Below, in pieces: positions 1 through 10,433 of a stretch of 64,000 bases of DNA. The notes beneath the pieces are model-generated. The model worked only from the letters and a program-made list of their open reading frames with translations. It ran no database searches and was not told the origin of the DNA. This DNA comes from Cladocopium goreaui. Lineage: Eukaryota; Sar; Dinophyceae; Suessiales; Symbiodiniaceae. The number at the start of each line of letters is the position of its first letter. The first letter of the stretch is position 1. Both the position numbers and the translations under genes were made by a program. Location: the NCBI GenBank assembly GCA_947184155.2, contig CAMXCT020001763.1, forward strand, positions 62,001 through 126,000, in the 5' to 3' direction.

Positions 1-1140
1 TGATATTGATTGATATCTATATATATATAAGTTATATGTATATATATATATAAGTTATGTTTATGTACGTATATATATATATATAGCAACCTCCAAAAGA
101 AACCCACAAGTGTTTCCAGGGTGGTTTGTGGATGATGTTTTCTTCATGATTTTCCAGGTGTCCTCTCTGTTCCGCATCTTTCTGAGGGTTGTTATGCTAC
201 ATAGCTAGACATACCTAGACCATCGGTATCTAGAAAAATGGGGTCTATCATACCCATGATGACTTGGGTTCGTAAACCCAGCTACGAGTAGCTGCCAGCA
301 AGAAATGGTTGGTGGTTTCAATGACATCGGAGAAGACCACGGATTACATGAGATTTGTTTTCCTAAACTCTTGTTATATTCGCGGTAGACTTGTTTTCGT
401 GGTTTTCTGCAGGATCACAAGATTAAATATGATCCCTTTCACTGGTACTCAGCTTACAAGAAGAATCTATTGAATTGAATCTATTATACTTATAAACCGT
501 TTTGAACATTTCAGATATCGTTAAAGCAAAAACTGTGCTCTTGGGGAAACAAGGATTCACAACTGGATGTTGGGGTACCGTTGACATATAGTTGCAATGA
601 TTCAAGATTCTCAGAAACCAAACACCAAGAAATCATCATAGGAAACTCTATGCCTGACCCTGCAGGTACCCATAAAAAATCGTTGAAAAGTCAAGGAATG
701 GGTATATTACCCCATCTTTCTAGGGTTTCTTGGAGGGTCTAGGTCTCAGTAGATCTAGGGTCATCAGTTTTGTCAAGCCACTGGTTTCATCCAAGTCATA
801 GGCTTTCTCCATCTTCCAAAATCCATCTTCTGCATATCACTGCATATCATCTTGTTTTCCCTAAACAATGTTCATCTTCAAGTTTTTTCTTGGGGGAAAA
901 AACCAACTGAACCCTCCTAGCGTGTTCCATCTGAGATTTGCGTTTGTCTGAAAAGAGGACATCCTTTTATCCATTGGTCAATGATCATTTCAATGATATA
1001 ATCAGCTAACGGCCACTGGGCAATTATACCCCCAGACCCACCCAATGCCCATGTTCATGGCCAACTCCCCATGTTCGTGAAAAATCCCTTAAAAAAAACC
1101 ACCATTGAACAGTGCCAACATGTTCCAACCATATGACGAA
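1..1140. other. AT-rich flank, no gene seen
   Basis: No ORF here has a recognisable motif. Positions 24-86 are (TA)n microsatellite. Positions 305-325 carry a stray end of the family B inverted repeat (GGTTGGTGGTTTCAA). Positions 719-745 carry a short sequence, CTTGGAGGGTCTAGG, that recurs near 19630 and 49710. Nothing else was supported. Confidence 0.5.
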
Positions 1141-1259
1141 TTGGTGGTGTACCTACCCCCCGGAAAAATGATGGAGTTCGTCAGTTGGGATGATTATTCC
1201 ATTCCCACTATGATGGGAAAGTCATGGCAAATTCCATGGTTCCAGTCACCACCAACCAG
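1141..1259. mobile_element. MITE family B copy (B1)
   Basis: About 119 bp beginning TTGGTGGTGTACC and ending CACCACCAACCAG, with the internal family B signature GTTGGGATGATTATTCC. The left terminus lacks the first bases of the usual CTGGTTGGTGG end. Confidence 0.75.
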
Positions 1260-1384
1260 CTATATATCTACCATTTAGCCACCATTTAGCCACCAAATCA
1301 CATGAAGCCACCATGGCTTGCTGGAAAATCCAGAAAACCAAATCACCGGACCCATGAGACTTCCGAACAAAAAAAATCCCATGA

Positions 1385-1470
1385 AAAAACCACCATTAAA
1401 CCCACCATTAAATCACCATTAAATTCACCATTAAATCCCATTGAACATCATTCAATCACCATTAAAAAAA
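1385..1470. repeat. Imperfect tandem CACCATTAAA repeat
   Basis: Six to seven degenerate copies of a 10-13 bp unit (ccaccattaaa / tcaccattaaa). It is low-complexity and has no coding evidence beyond a compositionally biased ORF. Confidence 0.6.
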
Positions 1471-1669
1471 AACTGATTACCCCCCAGTAATGATGGTATC
1501 ATCCCGTTGTATCTCCATTTTGTGAAGTTTTTCAACCCCTTCATTTCGCCAGCGAACCCAGCGGGGCACCTGCAGGCCATCTTTCTTTGGGATTATGCCT
1601 AGTTCCAATCTTGCTGGGCACGTCACAATGGGGATCGATATATGAAATTTAATGTGATATATGCGTGTA

Positions 1670-1805
1670 TGTATATATATATATGATGCAGAAAATTAGT
1701 ATCCATCATAGACTCATATATGTTGATACGTATATGTATATATATATATATATATATGTATATGTATATATGTATATGTATTATATATATATATATATGT
1801 ATTAT
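1670..1805. repeat. (TA)n / TATG microsatellite
   Basis: Long AT dinucleotide and TATATG tracts. A similar tract (2035-2085) directly flanks the left LTR, and another (15070-15230) flanks the right LTR, so the LTR element sits inside a TA-rich tract. Confidence 0.85.
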
Positions 1806-1814
1806 TTATACTTC

Positions 1815-1956
1815 AGGAGGAACACAGTTTATGCTTCTTGAAAGCTTGACAAAGCATCCATCTTGGTCAACCGCGGATCACATTTCCAAGTCCATTTTGT
1901 GTGGTACGGTCAATAATTCGACCGGGGTACGACACAGCTCCATGCTAGGATTCTGA
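1815..1956 (+). other. Coding-like island, unassigned
   Basis: After an acceptor-like TACTTCAG, one plus frame stays open to a TGA at about 1954 (ending ...HSSMLGF). GC content is higher than in the flanks. There is no recognisable domain and no partner exon, and the next feature to the right is the retrotransposon. It could be a terminal exon truncated from its gene, or chance. Confidence 0.2.
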
Positions 1957-2091
1957 GGGGAAAAGGGTCTGCAGAAGAAGAAACCAAACATGTTCACTGC
2001 GGGAAGCTCAGCAAGCGCAACTTTTGTCCTGCCAGTATATATATATATATGTATTATGTATATATATATATGTATTATGTATATAAGACAA

Positions 2092-2419
2092 AAGGGGGGT
2101 CGAACCAAGTGTGTTCCTACCACAACCCTTCAACATAAACAAAACCAACCAAGCACACGCTCTTTTGTGCGCTTGAGCCACCGGGTCGGCAGCGTACCTA
2201 GTCACCCCCTGACCCTGGTTGTTGTTAGGGTTAGGGGAAAGTACCTACCTCTACCTATGACTACTACATCTACTTAACGCTTCTAAGTAGATGGCATTAG
2301 CTGTACATATCGGGGATATCTACTAGGAGTGTATTGGACTCATAGCTAGGGCATAACTACCTACACTGGACCTACTACCTATGCTATACATAGTGGGGCT
2401 CAGGGGTCGGTATATTTCA
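2092..2419 (-). repeat. 3' LTR of the copia element
   Basis: Direct repeat of 14740-15067. In the element sense it starts TTGAAATATACCGACCCC, right after the polypurine tract, and ends GGTTCGACCCCCCTT. The outer dinucleotides can be read as TG...; the 3' border is uncertain by about 4 bp because both copies share a few flanking bases. The first half is rich in TAGGTAG/GTAGTAG words, a possible U3 regulatory repeat. It contains a short ORF (MTRYAADPVAQAHK...) also present in the other LTR. Confidence 0.93.
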
Positions 2420-2420
2420 A

Positions 2421-2433
2421 CTCCCCCCTCGCC
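2421..2433 (-). other. Polypurine tract
   Basis: On the minus strand GGCGAGGGGGGAG lies immediately 5' of the LTR start TTGAAATATACC. This is the expected position and composition for the plus-strand primer of an LTR retrotransposon. Confidence 0.8.
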
Positions 2434-2504
2434 TGTTCCACACGCACTGCGCATTGGCAGTATCCTAAGCAGCTACTGTCGCGTGAACGGACGTCCACAG
2501 CGAC

Positions 2505-5500
2505 CTAGGCTTTGGATTTAAGGTCTAAGGGAAGGTCAGTACGGATTCCTAGAAGGATTAGTGCTGCTGCCCATTTGTGTGGAGGCAATGCCTTGGTGAA
2601 AATGTCTGCCGCCTGATCATCGGTGTGGGTGTACTCTATCTCGGCAGAGTCATCTCTGAAGACTTCAGACAGGCAAGACAAATTAACTTTGTGTGTTCTA
2701 GTTATATGGCGAAGCTTGGGACTATACCCTTTCTTCACAACTAGGATTGTTGCTTGGTTATCTTCGTGGACCTTAAGGGTTACGGAGCGTGCAAGCAACA
2801 GCTCCCATAACTGTAAGGCAGGCAAGCCTTCTTGATAAAGCGAATGGGCTAAACTAACAACCTCGCTTTCCGTGGTCGATCTAGAAGTGGATGTTTGGCG
2901 CTTGCTAATCCATGCAAGTGGGAAGAAGGAACTAGGGCCAGTTAAAACCAAAAAGCCACCAGAGGTTGAGCGTGCAGTTGATCTGTCGCCGGCGAAGTCG
3001 GCATCGACAAACAATCTGAGCTCTAGGTCTTCAGGCTTGTCCTGAATGGTACCTACTAACCTGTAGTGTGGTGTTGAGGCTATGTACTGGATTAATCTTA
3101 GGACCTTCTTATCATCCCCCCTGGACCACGACTGGACCTTTGTGGCCAGATCATTGATAGGCTTGATGATGTCGGGACGTGCAAGTCTACCTAACCAAAG
3201 GGCTTTCATCAAAATCTTACATGCATTTGGAGCTAGTTCCCCTTTAGTTTCATCATCTTCAATGGTGATGGATCCCTCAGGTGGAAATGGCGTGGCAGCA
3301 TGCTTGAGTTTGGTGACACCAGTTATTGATTTATACAAATCTACGGTCTGTTGAGCGTAGTCTGCCATATCAAAAACCATGCCATCTTGGGCTTGGAAGG
3401 CTGCACATTTTTCATGACCTTCGGTCTTGGATAGTGGGGTAACAACATGATTGCGTCCAAGAATCCTATAGATGGGCTCTGGGGGTTCAATGTCTACCAC
3501 AGAAGTTAACTTACTCCAGAATGCATCATGCTGGTCGGCGGGGCCAGCTAGAGTTAAATCGTCTACATAAGTTGACAGAAGTAACTTTGTATCTGGGAAG
3601 TAAAAATTTCCTGGGTATTCTGGAACTTCCTGTCCACCAAGGTTCTTGATGATGATTTTCAAGTGTTGTTCCCACAGGCCTCCGGCATCAGGATGACCGT
3701 ATAGGGCTTTAATTAAGAGGACTACGGGCTTAACAAACTGTTGCTTCCAATACTTAGGGCGGAGCTCCGGGGGAAGCTCAATCCAGGTTTTGTATTTGGA
3801 AGATAACAGTGCTTGGACGTAAGCTTTGACTGCATCTGCAGCCGTCGCGCGGTTACCCGGCAGCGACCCATACGCCAGGCAGGCGTTTAGCCCTTGGACG
3901 GAGGTGGGATTTGCGCCGAGTTCTTGGTAAACCGCGGCTGCACCATGTTCGTCCTTTGCGCAGTCTCCTCTGTACACAATGCGCCCCTTCATTTTGTGAA
4001 GGTGGTCTGCAAGCTCGTAGAATTTAATGGACGCGATGGTCATGAGCTGACCAAAGTGCACTGACACACCCGAAGCCTTAGCTTCTTTGCGTACATCTTC
4101 CTTCTCGCGGACCGAGCCAAGATCCCAAGTACCAGCCTTAACCAAACCATCGGCTTCGGCGCGGATTGCCTCTAGGGCCTTGGGATTGGACAGCATCTCT
4201 GCACGGGATAAGAGCTTAGTGACCATTGCTTTGATCTCAGGCGTTGGCGCCTTAGGGTCTTCCAGGTGGAAGGCTTGAGCGATCAATTGTTCGTGGTCAA
4301 GAAGTTCTGTAACCAACCTATTAGCAGTGGGGTCTGATTCAACAGCTAGGGCTAAATCTTCAAAACCAGCTAATGGGGATACATGCTTAAGGTGCTGCTC
4401 AATTTCCCTATGGGGTTGAGGCTCGCTGGTTGCCGGTCGGCAAGGCATAGCAGGAACGGACTGCTGGGCACATTTTGAGGGATACAAAGCTTGCGCAATT
4501 AGATTAGTCATTTGGGGCGGATACATTGCGGAGCGAGTGGTCTCAGCTCCCTCACATCTGGAATGAGGTTGCTGGCATCGACACCGCATATCTTGAAACG
4601 CCTCTACAATTCGGGGAGAAGTGGTCTTGAGCTTCCATGGCTTTTTGATGGGATAACCATTTCTGTCGGTTAAACCTACGGTACACCCTTCAAAACCAAC
4701 GGTCATAAACTGGGGATGCTTCTCAAAGAATGCTACAACGTCAGGCCTTTTCCAGCCAGAGCAAGGTCTTGGCCATTCAAACGTTACAGTACCACCATGA
4801 TTGAGAACCCTTTCAGCGCGTTTGGAAAAACTCTTAAACAACCGTTTGGACTCTTTGACCTGGTGGGCAAGCTTCCTAATGAATGCGGCACCACCCCTCT
4901 TCCTATTGATGTACTGCCAAGGGGATCCGGATGTGCAAGGGATAGAGGCCCACATATGTGGAGGTGCAACCTTAGCGGCTTCATCTATCTGATAGTCTAG
5001 TTGCTCACATTGTGACTCATCTCCCAGGTCTATCCTATCCTTACAAAGTCTAACATGATTAATGCCATATTCTTGGTGAGTAAAACCCATCTGGGAGTCC
5101 TCAGAACAAGCAAATTCAAACATGGTTGACTTGGCATTGGGTCTGGAAGCTTTCTTGGCAGCCTTCCGACTCCTACGATTATCGCGGTTAGTTGGCTTAC
5201 CTACAGCGGGGCAACCAAAAACAGGCAGCGACTTTTGACATAGGGCGGAACATCGATTGGCAACTTGGGGAAGAATAGCTACACCAGAAACAGAAACAGC
5301 AGGCTCGGCTGGAGCGCTGGGTTCGGACGACCCTGGTACCTCACCTCTTATGAAGATTTCCTCAACCAGTGCTCTGTCCTCTGCAGAGAGGTGAGATGGT
5401 ATCGGATCGGGATCAGGCAGATCCTCACCCTGGAAGATGATGCCATGTGCTTCATCATCCTTGTCTTCTGCTTCTGTCTCACTTGTGGGAGGTGGAGCTT

Positions 5501-8500
5501 TCTTTTCTTTTTCGGCTTCTTTCTCTTTTTCAACCAACATTGAGAAGCGGGCTCTGCACTCATCGGTGTGCACGCGTGAATGGCCAGTGCAGCCTTTGCA
5601 ACCAGGGGTCTCTTTCCACTTAAGGATACGGTCTACGGTTATATAAACAGAACGACTTTTGAGACCTGGTGTAGAGGGTGAGGCTATTCCGCCCTCCTTG
5701 GGGAAGGGCACATCCTTTAAGGCATATTCAGGCAACTTAAGATCATCTGGGTTATCCCCCCTGATGAGAGCTTGGTGGCGTGAAAAACCTACTGGAAAAA
5801 CAGGATCACCTTCAGGGACAAAGATCTCTGCTTCTGGAACATCAACGGCTGAATTCCCACCTCTAGTGCGATACTCTTGGTAATCTAACACCCTTAAGAT
5901 ATTTCTATATCGGAAACCAGGATCAATCCTCCAACCCAAAAATAGACCAGGTGACATGTTGGGCTCCAAAGTCCTTTTGGTGGGTGACTTCCTACGGTAA
6001 TACACTAACTGACCAAAGCATAACCTCATGCCATCGAACTTATTCCTAGTAAGCGACTCCCATTGGGTTTTGTCGGGGTCGGCTATTGAAGGCTTGTCGA
6101 ATGACATTGAAAGGCAAGCATATGGATAGCTATATGTGTGATACTCATAGGGAAGGCCAGATTGGAGGTGAATAGTGCGGCAACATTCTTTCTCCTCTCG
6201 AACATCTCTCTCGAGGATGGCATTGTGGGGCCATCTGTTCGGCAACGAGGTTTCTGGAACCATGCCTACGGCATGTGCCGCCTGTTCAAGCTCGCCTGCT
6301 TCGTCCATTTTGATGAACGTTCGGGTGGTGAGCTCTGATCCACGCAATCCTAAGAAATGCCTAAAGTTGCGAGCATGCGCGTCAGCAGTACGTTTAGATA
6401 ATGGGTATGCAACACGCGCACCAGAGTACGCATCGCGGATGACATGATGCGACCTTATTCCCCCTATGCCTACCCCCAGGTGTTCGGACCCTTTAGCTAA
6501 GATAACATCATCAGTAGCGAGCTGTTCCAGCGGCTGCTTTGGGGGATCAACAAAATCATCGGCTTTGCCATCTTTGACATGTGAAACCCTCATGGCGGTA
6601 TCTTTTGCTATATGGCACAAAGGACAGTAGGGATTTTTGGGAAAATGGGTGCGCAAATGTTCAGGGCTAGTGGCTTGCTGCTTTAGAACTTCATCCTTAG
6701 GCGGCTCACCATCACCTAGCTCTACCAAAAGCTTATCATCCATTGGGTGTTTAGGCTCCGACGCGCTAGGGGACCCAGCAGCGTCCTCAACAGGCTCGGG
6801 ATCTAGAATTTCATCTAATTCTGAAGGACTAGGAAGGTCACTACCACCAAAGCTAGGGGCATAGCCAGGGTCATTAGGATCTTCTTCATCGTCAGCGGGA
6901 GCATCAGTTTCCACAGGTGGAGCTGGCACGGCAGTTGAAACAGGAGCAAGGTGCTCGCTGGGCACAAAATGACGTGGGGTCAACTTTTCATCATACTGGG
7001 GAACATATTCAACTACCCTAGATGCACAGATTCTAGCATTCCGGGGAACTTTCATCCTACACCTGTTGATATTTTCTGGAGCTATCAAGTAGGGGACATT
7101 CTCTCTAGGATCCCAGACAAACATGTAACCCTTATCTATGACAGTCTTACCAATGCTTTGTGCGGGAGGACATTCTTTAAGGACATAGACCTCTTCACCT
7201 TCAAGAATCTTACTTCCATTAAAGGCTAGTGACTCTTGGCCAGGCTGGCTGCCACCTCCGGTAGCAAAAGCAACAGGATTGGGTGATTGCTGCAAGTGCT
7301 CCTTCATGGCTGGTGTGAGGGCTTGGCGTCCAATCAAGTGTCGACCTGCGGCCGTGTCCCAAAGCCAAGGGATGGATTTGGAGGCCTTCATTGGCATGGC
7401 ATTGATGGGGTCAGGATTATTAGTCGCGCCATCGGCAGCGACCTCTGGGATTATGACAGTTGCCATACTAGCAGCAGCTTTGGCAGGGGCTTTACCGCTT
7501 TTACCAAGTGCTCTAGGAGGAGGTCCCTTATACTTGTTGGTGTCTGAGTGGAGGAACGCGCACGACTTAGCTTTGCATGCATTGTACGCATAGAACATGC
7601 AAGGGGTTTTGGCCTTTTCGGAAGCGCTCATATTTGCAACTTTCCTAGCTTCTTCCCCACGCGGGGTCGTGTTGCCCTTTCGGTTGGGCGGAGGCGGCTT
7701 TGGACCGGATGGCTTGGCCTTGGGCTTCGCTTTCGGGGCAGGAGCTGCCTTCACGTCCTCCTTTTTAGGGGTTTTCTTTGGTTGAGGATTACCCCCCCCT
7801 GAACCCTGGTTCTTAGGCGTGGCCTTAGCTTTGGGATTAGGGGTTGGTGCAGGGGCACCAGCGATTTTATCATCGGGGGTTTGTTGCGTGCCAGCATAGC
7901 CAGCAGCAGGCTTCAACTTCAGCTGCTTATCAAACTCAGCGCGATTACGCTTCTGCTGATCAAGTTGGATGGCAAGTTCAACCTTAGACCATAACCAGTC
8001 TGTGGTGCGACGATGGCTATCTAGTCGGGCTTCCCTAGCTTTAACAACTTTTGGGGCGATCACGGCATTGCGCTCTAGTTCGTCGATGAGATGGTTAAAC
8101 AGCGTTTGTTGTCGCGGTAAATCCTCTAAGGGAATGGTAGACATCACGTAAATATACTTATCCCTAAAGGCCTCTAAGTCAGCTACCGTGTTACCAGCGA
8201 CCCTAAGGGATAACAGATTTCGCTCGCCAAGCATGCCGATGCGGTCACGCTCGAGTTGAAAATGTTTGAATATTTTACGCAACATCGCGCGCCCGCAAGG
8301 CATTGCACCACTAGCTGCGCGCTCTGCTTCTACCATTTGCTGAAAAACAAGACCAAACCTACCGCGCTTACAGGTCTTTATGAGCCTAGAAGCGATCTCT
8401 CGATCGGTGCGGGGGTACCTAGGATCGGCTTGAAGAACAGCTTCATCAGTGGTTAGGCACTCTTGGGCCCATTGGTAAACTTCATTACCGGGGGTCTTTT

Positions 8501-10433
8501 GGAGTTTGCCTATTGACATCAACACCTGATTGATATATCCACGGGCTTGACCTGCGTTCTCTGGTGGATTCGGAAAAACCATGTCAGCTAAGGATTTTAC
8601 CCTAATGGTATCTTCTTCATCATCCGCGTAGTTAACAGCAGGTGGCTGTGGGGCTAAATAGGGTTGGTTCATGGTAAGGTGCGGGCATTCGATCTCTTCA
8701 TGGAGGTCACCACAAATCCTACATTCAGTAAGGACTAATGGGGCACGCACTGAGTGAAACTCACCAGAATCCGAGGAGGACTCTGAGCTACCTGAATCAA
8801 CTGATCTATTAGCAGAACCAATATGGTGATAAGATGTAGTATTGTCAACAACTAAACCCTGTTGCGCCAACGGAAGTGGCGGCAACCCCGGCGGCAACAC
8901 CTGCTGCGGTGGAGGTGCACGACCTATGGACCCAAAACGAGAGTTTGCACAGGGAGTGCCCGCAGCACTAGCATTGGTTGGACCTAAGCCCGGTGCGCTA
9001 GCAGCAGCGCCCTTTGGGGGCGTGCACGGAGGTGCTATCGGCAGGGGTGCATGGGCAGTAAGCTGCTGTGGTTGTTGTTGCATCTGTTGAAGTTGCTGTT
9101 GTTGCGATTGCAATGCATTGGTCAATCTACTCACTTCAGCTAAAAGTTGTTGGACTAAAGCTGATTCTGTTGGATTCGAACCACTTGCAACATTAGCGCT
9201 AGGTACCATGGCATTTGCTGGCATGGACAAGTTGGCAACTGCCAACTCCGCAGGTTGGGGGTTCGCCATAACAGTCACGGGCGTGGCACCCGGAGGGTGA
9301 AAAGATTGAGGCATGGACGGAACAACATTTGGTGCTACTTCATGGGATGATTGGCCAACAGAAACCCTGGGGGTGGCCCAAGTAGTTGCCTCTACAACCA
9401 TTGGATTTGCGACCTCTTGCAGGGGAGCTGAAGTATTTTGTGGGGAACCAAAAGGCCTAGAACGAACATCTGGTGTTTGAACTGGAGCTGGAACATAACC
9501 TTCAAACAAATTGAAGTTATCCATAGTTTGCTCTTCAGGAATTACCCTTTGACTAGTACTTTCTTGGGGGAAATCCGCAAGTAAGTCCATGAGGGCAGAA
9601 CCTGAAATGGGGGAAACTGGAACCGGGGATGCTACAGCCAAGTTGTGTTGGCGCCTGGCTTCTGCCAGCTCATGCTCAAGGAGAGCAATCCTAGTATCCC
9701 TTTCGGTTATTTCAACTTCCCGAGTGGCCAATTGTTGGTTACCCAAATTGATTTGTTGTTGAAGTGGTCTAACATTAGATTCCACAAATTGTTGGGCTTC
9801 CCTTTGCAAAACCGCTTGACTCTCTAAGACTTCCTGCTGAGCATGCTGCCTAGCCCCAAAAATTAATTGTTGGGCATGTTGTGTGAGGTTGTGCTCAAAC
9901 AACTCCGAACCCCTGTCCCTCTCAGCCAGAGCGGCGTGAGCTTCCTCCTGGTTGTGCAGGATGGCTCGTGCTGCAGCGTCGCGCATTTCTGCAGCGACCT
10001 GACCAAAGTCGGATTGCTGCTGTGCGATGACTTGTCTAGCTTGGAAGGCTTCTAATTGGGATTGGATAGCAACATTACTAGCATGGTCTGCGATAGTGGC
10101 GGCATGGTGCGCTTGGGTTACAGCAGCACCCGCAAGGAAAGTGGCTTGGGTTGCACTAAGGTCTACAGGATTATCTTCATCAGGACTATTGCTTGGGTTT
10201 GGACCATGGGGACCCCTTTGCCTAAATCTATTATGTTGAGATGCTTCCACACTAGTATCAGATGACTCATCAACACGCATGGCATCCCTAGAAGAAGGCA
10301 ACTGGATTCTTCGTGGAACCAGGGAGGTAACAACCGCCGGGACCCTTGTTGCATTTGGATTAGAAGTTTCAGGACTACTCCTTGACCTACTGTTAGATGA
10401 ACTAGGATCAGAAGGGGGAGAAATGCCTGACAT
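2505..10433 (-). CDS. Copia-type Gag-Pol polyprotein with an extra methyltransferase-like module
   Basis: 2642 aa, starting at a true ATG (MSGISPPSDP...) and ending TAG. It encodes everything needed to package, cut, integrate and reverse-transcribe the element. Rough domains:
- Gln-rich coiled coil, aa 110-280.
- Pro/Gln-rich linker.
- CCHC-like knuckle CRICGDLHEEIEC, aa 571.
- Gag core, aa 606-840.
- CCCH finger (C-x7-C-x4-C-x3-H), aa 945.
- Aspartic protease motif WDTAAGRHLIG, aa 1025.
- Integrase zinc segment HLRTH...CPLC, aa 1259.
- Integrase catalytic Asp (LATDD) about 1307, Asp (KMDEAGE) 1377, and Glu (NAILERD) about 1408.
- Methyltransferase-like block, aa 1770-1980 (IPCTSGSPWQ, FEWPRPCSGW, KKPW).
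- Copia RT, aa about 2040-2330 (DAVKAYV, KALYGHPDAGGLW, TYVDDL with Tyr 2289).
- RNase H from aa 2477 (DADFAGD, STSGG, TESE).
Copia Pol is usually about 1300-1500 aa, so this is unusually long. There is no internal stop or frameshift. Confidence 0.93.
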   Translation of the reverse strand: MSGISPPSDPSSSNSRSRSSPETSNPNATRVPAVVTSLVPRRIQLPSSRDAMRVDESSDTSVEASQHNRFRQRGPHGPNPSNSPDEDNPVDLSATQATFLAGAAVTQAHHAATIADHASNVAIQSQLEAFQARQVIAQQQSDFGQVAAEMRDAAARAILHNQEEAHAALAERDRGSELFEHNLTQHAQQLIFGARQHAQQEVLESQAVLQREAQQFVESNVRPLQQQINLGNQQLATREVEITERDTRIALLEHELAEARRQHNLAVASPVPVSPISGSALMDLLADFPQESTSQRVIPEEQTMDNFNLFEGYVPAPVQTPDVRSRPFGSPQNTSAPLQEVANPMVVEATTWATPRVSVGQSSHEVAPNVVPSMPQSFHPPGATPVTVMANPQPAELAVANLSMPANAMVPSANVASGSNPTESALVQQLLAEVSRLTNALQSQQQQLQQMQQQPQQLTAHAPLPIAPPCTPPKGAAASAPGLGPTNASAAGTPCANSRFGSIGRAPPPQQVLPPGLPPLPLAQQGLVVDNTTSYHHIGSANRSVDSGSSESSSDSGEFHSVRAPLVLTECRICGDLHEEIECPHLTMNQPYLAPQPPAVNYADDEEDTIRVKSLADMVFPNPPENAGQARGYINQVLMSIGKLQKTPGNEVYQWAQECLTTDEAVLQADPRYPRTDREIASRLIKTCKRGRFGLVFQQMVEAERAASGAMPCGRAMLRKIFKHFQLERDRIGMLGERNLLSLRVAGNTVADLEAFRDKYIYVMSTIPLEDLPRQQTLFNHLIDELERNAVIAPKVVKAREARLDSHRRTTDWLWSKVELAIQLDQQKRNRAEFDKQLKLKPAAGYAGTQQTPDDKIAGAPAPTPNPKAKATPKNQGSGGGNPQPKKTPKKEDVKAAPAPKAKPKAKPSGPKPPPPNRKGNTTPRGEEARKVANMSASEKAKTPCMFYAYNACKAKSCAFLHSDTNKYKGPPPRALGKSGKAPAKAAASMATVIIPEVAADGATNNPDPINAMPMKASKSIPWLWDTAAGRHLIGRQALTPAMKEHLQQSPNPVAFATGGGSQPGQESLAFNGSKILEGEEVYVLKECPPAQSIGKTVIDKGYMFVWDPRENVPYLIAPENINRCRMKVPRNARICASRVVEYVPQYDEKLTPRHFVPSEHLAPVSTAVPAPPVETDAPADDEEDPNDPGYAPSFGGSDLPSPSELDEILDPEPVEDAAGSPSASEPKHPMDDKLLVELGDGEPPKDEVLKQQATSPEHLRTHFPKNPYCPLCHIAKDTAMRVSHVKDGKADDFVDPPKQPLEQLATDDVILAKGSEHLGVGIGGIRSHHVIRDAYSGARVAYPLSKRTADAHARNFRHFLGLRGSELTTRTFIKMDEAGELEQAAHAVGMVPETSLPNRWPHNAILERDVREEKECCRTIHLQSGLPYEYHTYSYPYACLSMSFDKPSIADPDKTQWESLTRNKFDGMRLCFGQLVYYRRKSPTKRTLEPNMSPGLFLGWRIDPGFRYRNILRVLDYQEYRTRGGNSAVDVPEAEIFVPEGDPVFPVGFSRHQALIRGDNPDDLKLPEYALKDVPFPKEGGIASPSTPGLKSRSVYITVDRILKWKETPGCKGCTGHSRVHTDECRARFSMLVEKEKEAEKEKKAPPPTSETEAEDKDDEAHGIIFQGEDLPDPDPIPSHLSAEDRALVEEIFIRGEVPGSSEPSAPAEPAVSVSGVAILPQVANRCSALCQKSLPVFGCPAVGKPTNRDNRRSRKAAKKASRPNAKSTMFEFACSEDSQMGFTHQEYGINHVRLCKDRIDLGDESQCEQLDYQIDEAAKVAPPHMWASIPCTSGSPWQYINRKRGGAAFIRKLAHQVKESKRLFKSFSKRAERVLNHGGTVTFEWPRPCSGWKRPDVVAFFEKHPQFMTVGFEGCTVGLTDRNGYPIKKPWKLKTTSPRIVEAFQDMRCRCQQPHSRCEGAETTRSAMYPPQMTNLIAQALYPSKCAQQSVPAMPCRPATSEPQPHREIEQHLKHVSPLAGFEDLALAVESDPTANRLVTELLDHEQLIAQAFHLEDPKAPTPEIKAMVTKLLSRAEMLSNPKALEAIRAEADGLVKAGTWDLGSVREKEDVRKEAKASGVSVHFGQLMTIASIKFYELADHLHKMKGRIVYRGDCAKDEHGAAAVYQELGANPTSVQGLNACLAYGSLPGNRATAADAVKAYVQALLSSKYKTWIELPPELRPKYWKQQFVKPVVLLIKALYGHPDAGGLWEQHLKIIIKNLGGQEVPEYPGNFYFPDTKLLLSTYVDDLTLAGPADQHDAFWSKLTSVVDIEPPEPIYRILGRNHVVTPLSKTEGHEKCAAFQAQDGMVFDMADYAQQTVDLYKSITGVTKLKHAATPFPPEGSITIEDDETKGELAPNACKILMKALWLGRLARPDIIKPINDLATKVQSWSRGDDKKVLRLIQYIASTPHYRLVGTIQDKPEDLELRLFVDADFAGDRSTARSTSGGFLVLTGPSSFFPLAWISKRQTSTSRSTTESEVVSLAHSLYQEGLPALQLWELLLARSVTLKVHEDNQATILVVKKGYSPKLRHITRTHKVNLSCLSEVFRDDSAEIEYTHTDDQAADIFTKALPPHKWAAALILLGIRTDLPLDLKSKA

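Noticed and set aside
2008..2205. LTR-encoded ORF (MTRYAADPVAQAHK...) as a gene
   Set aside because: It is confined to the LTR and continues into unrelated flank in each copy. It is a by-product of GC-richer LTR sequence.
2217..2240. Telomere-like TTAGGGTTAGGG in both LTRs
   Set aside because: Only two units, and in a fixed LTR position. Too short to mean telomere association.
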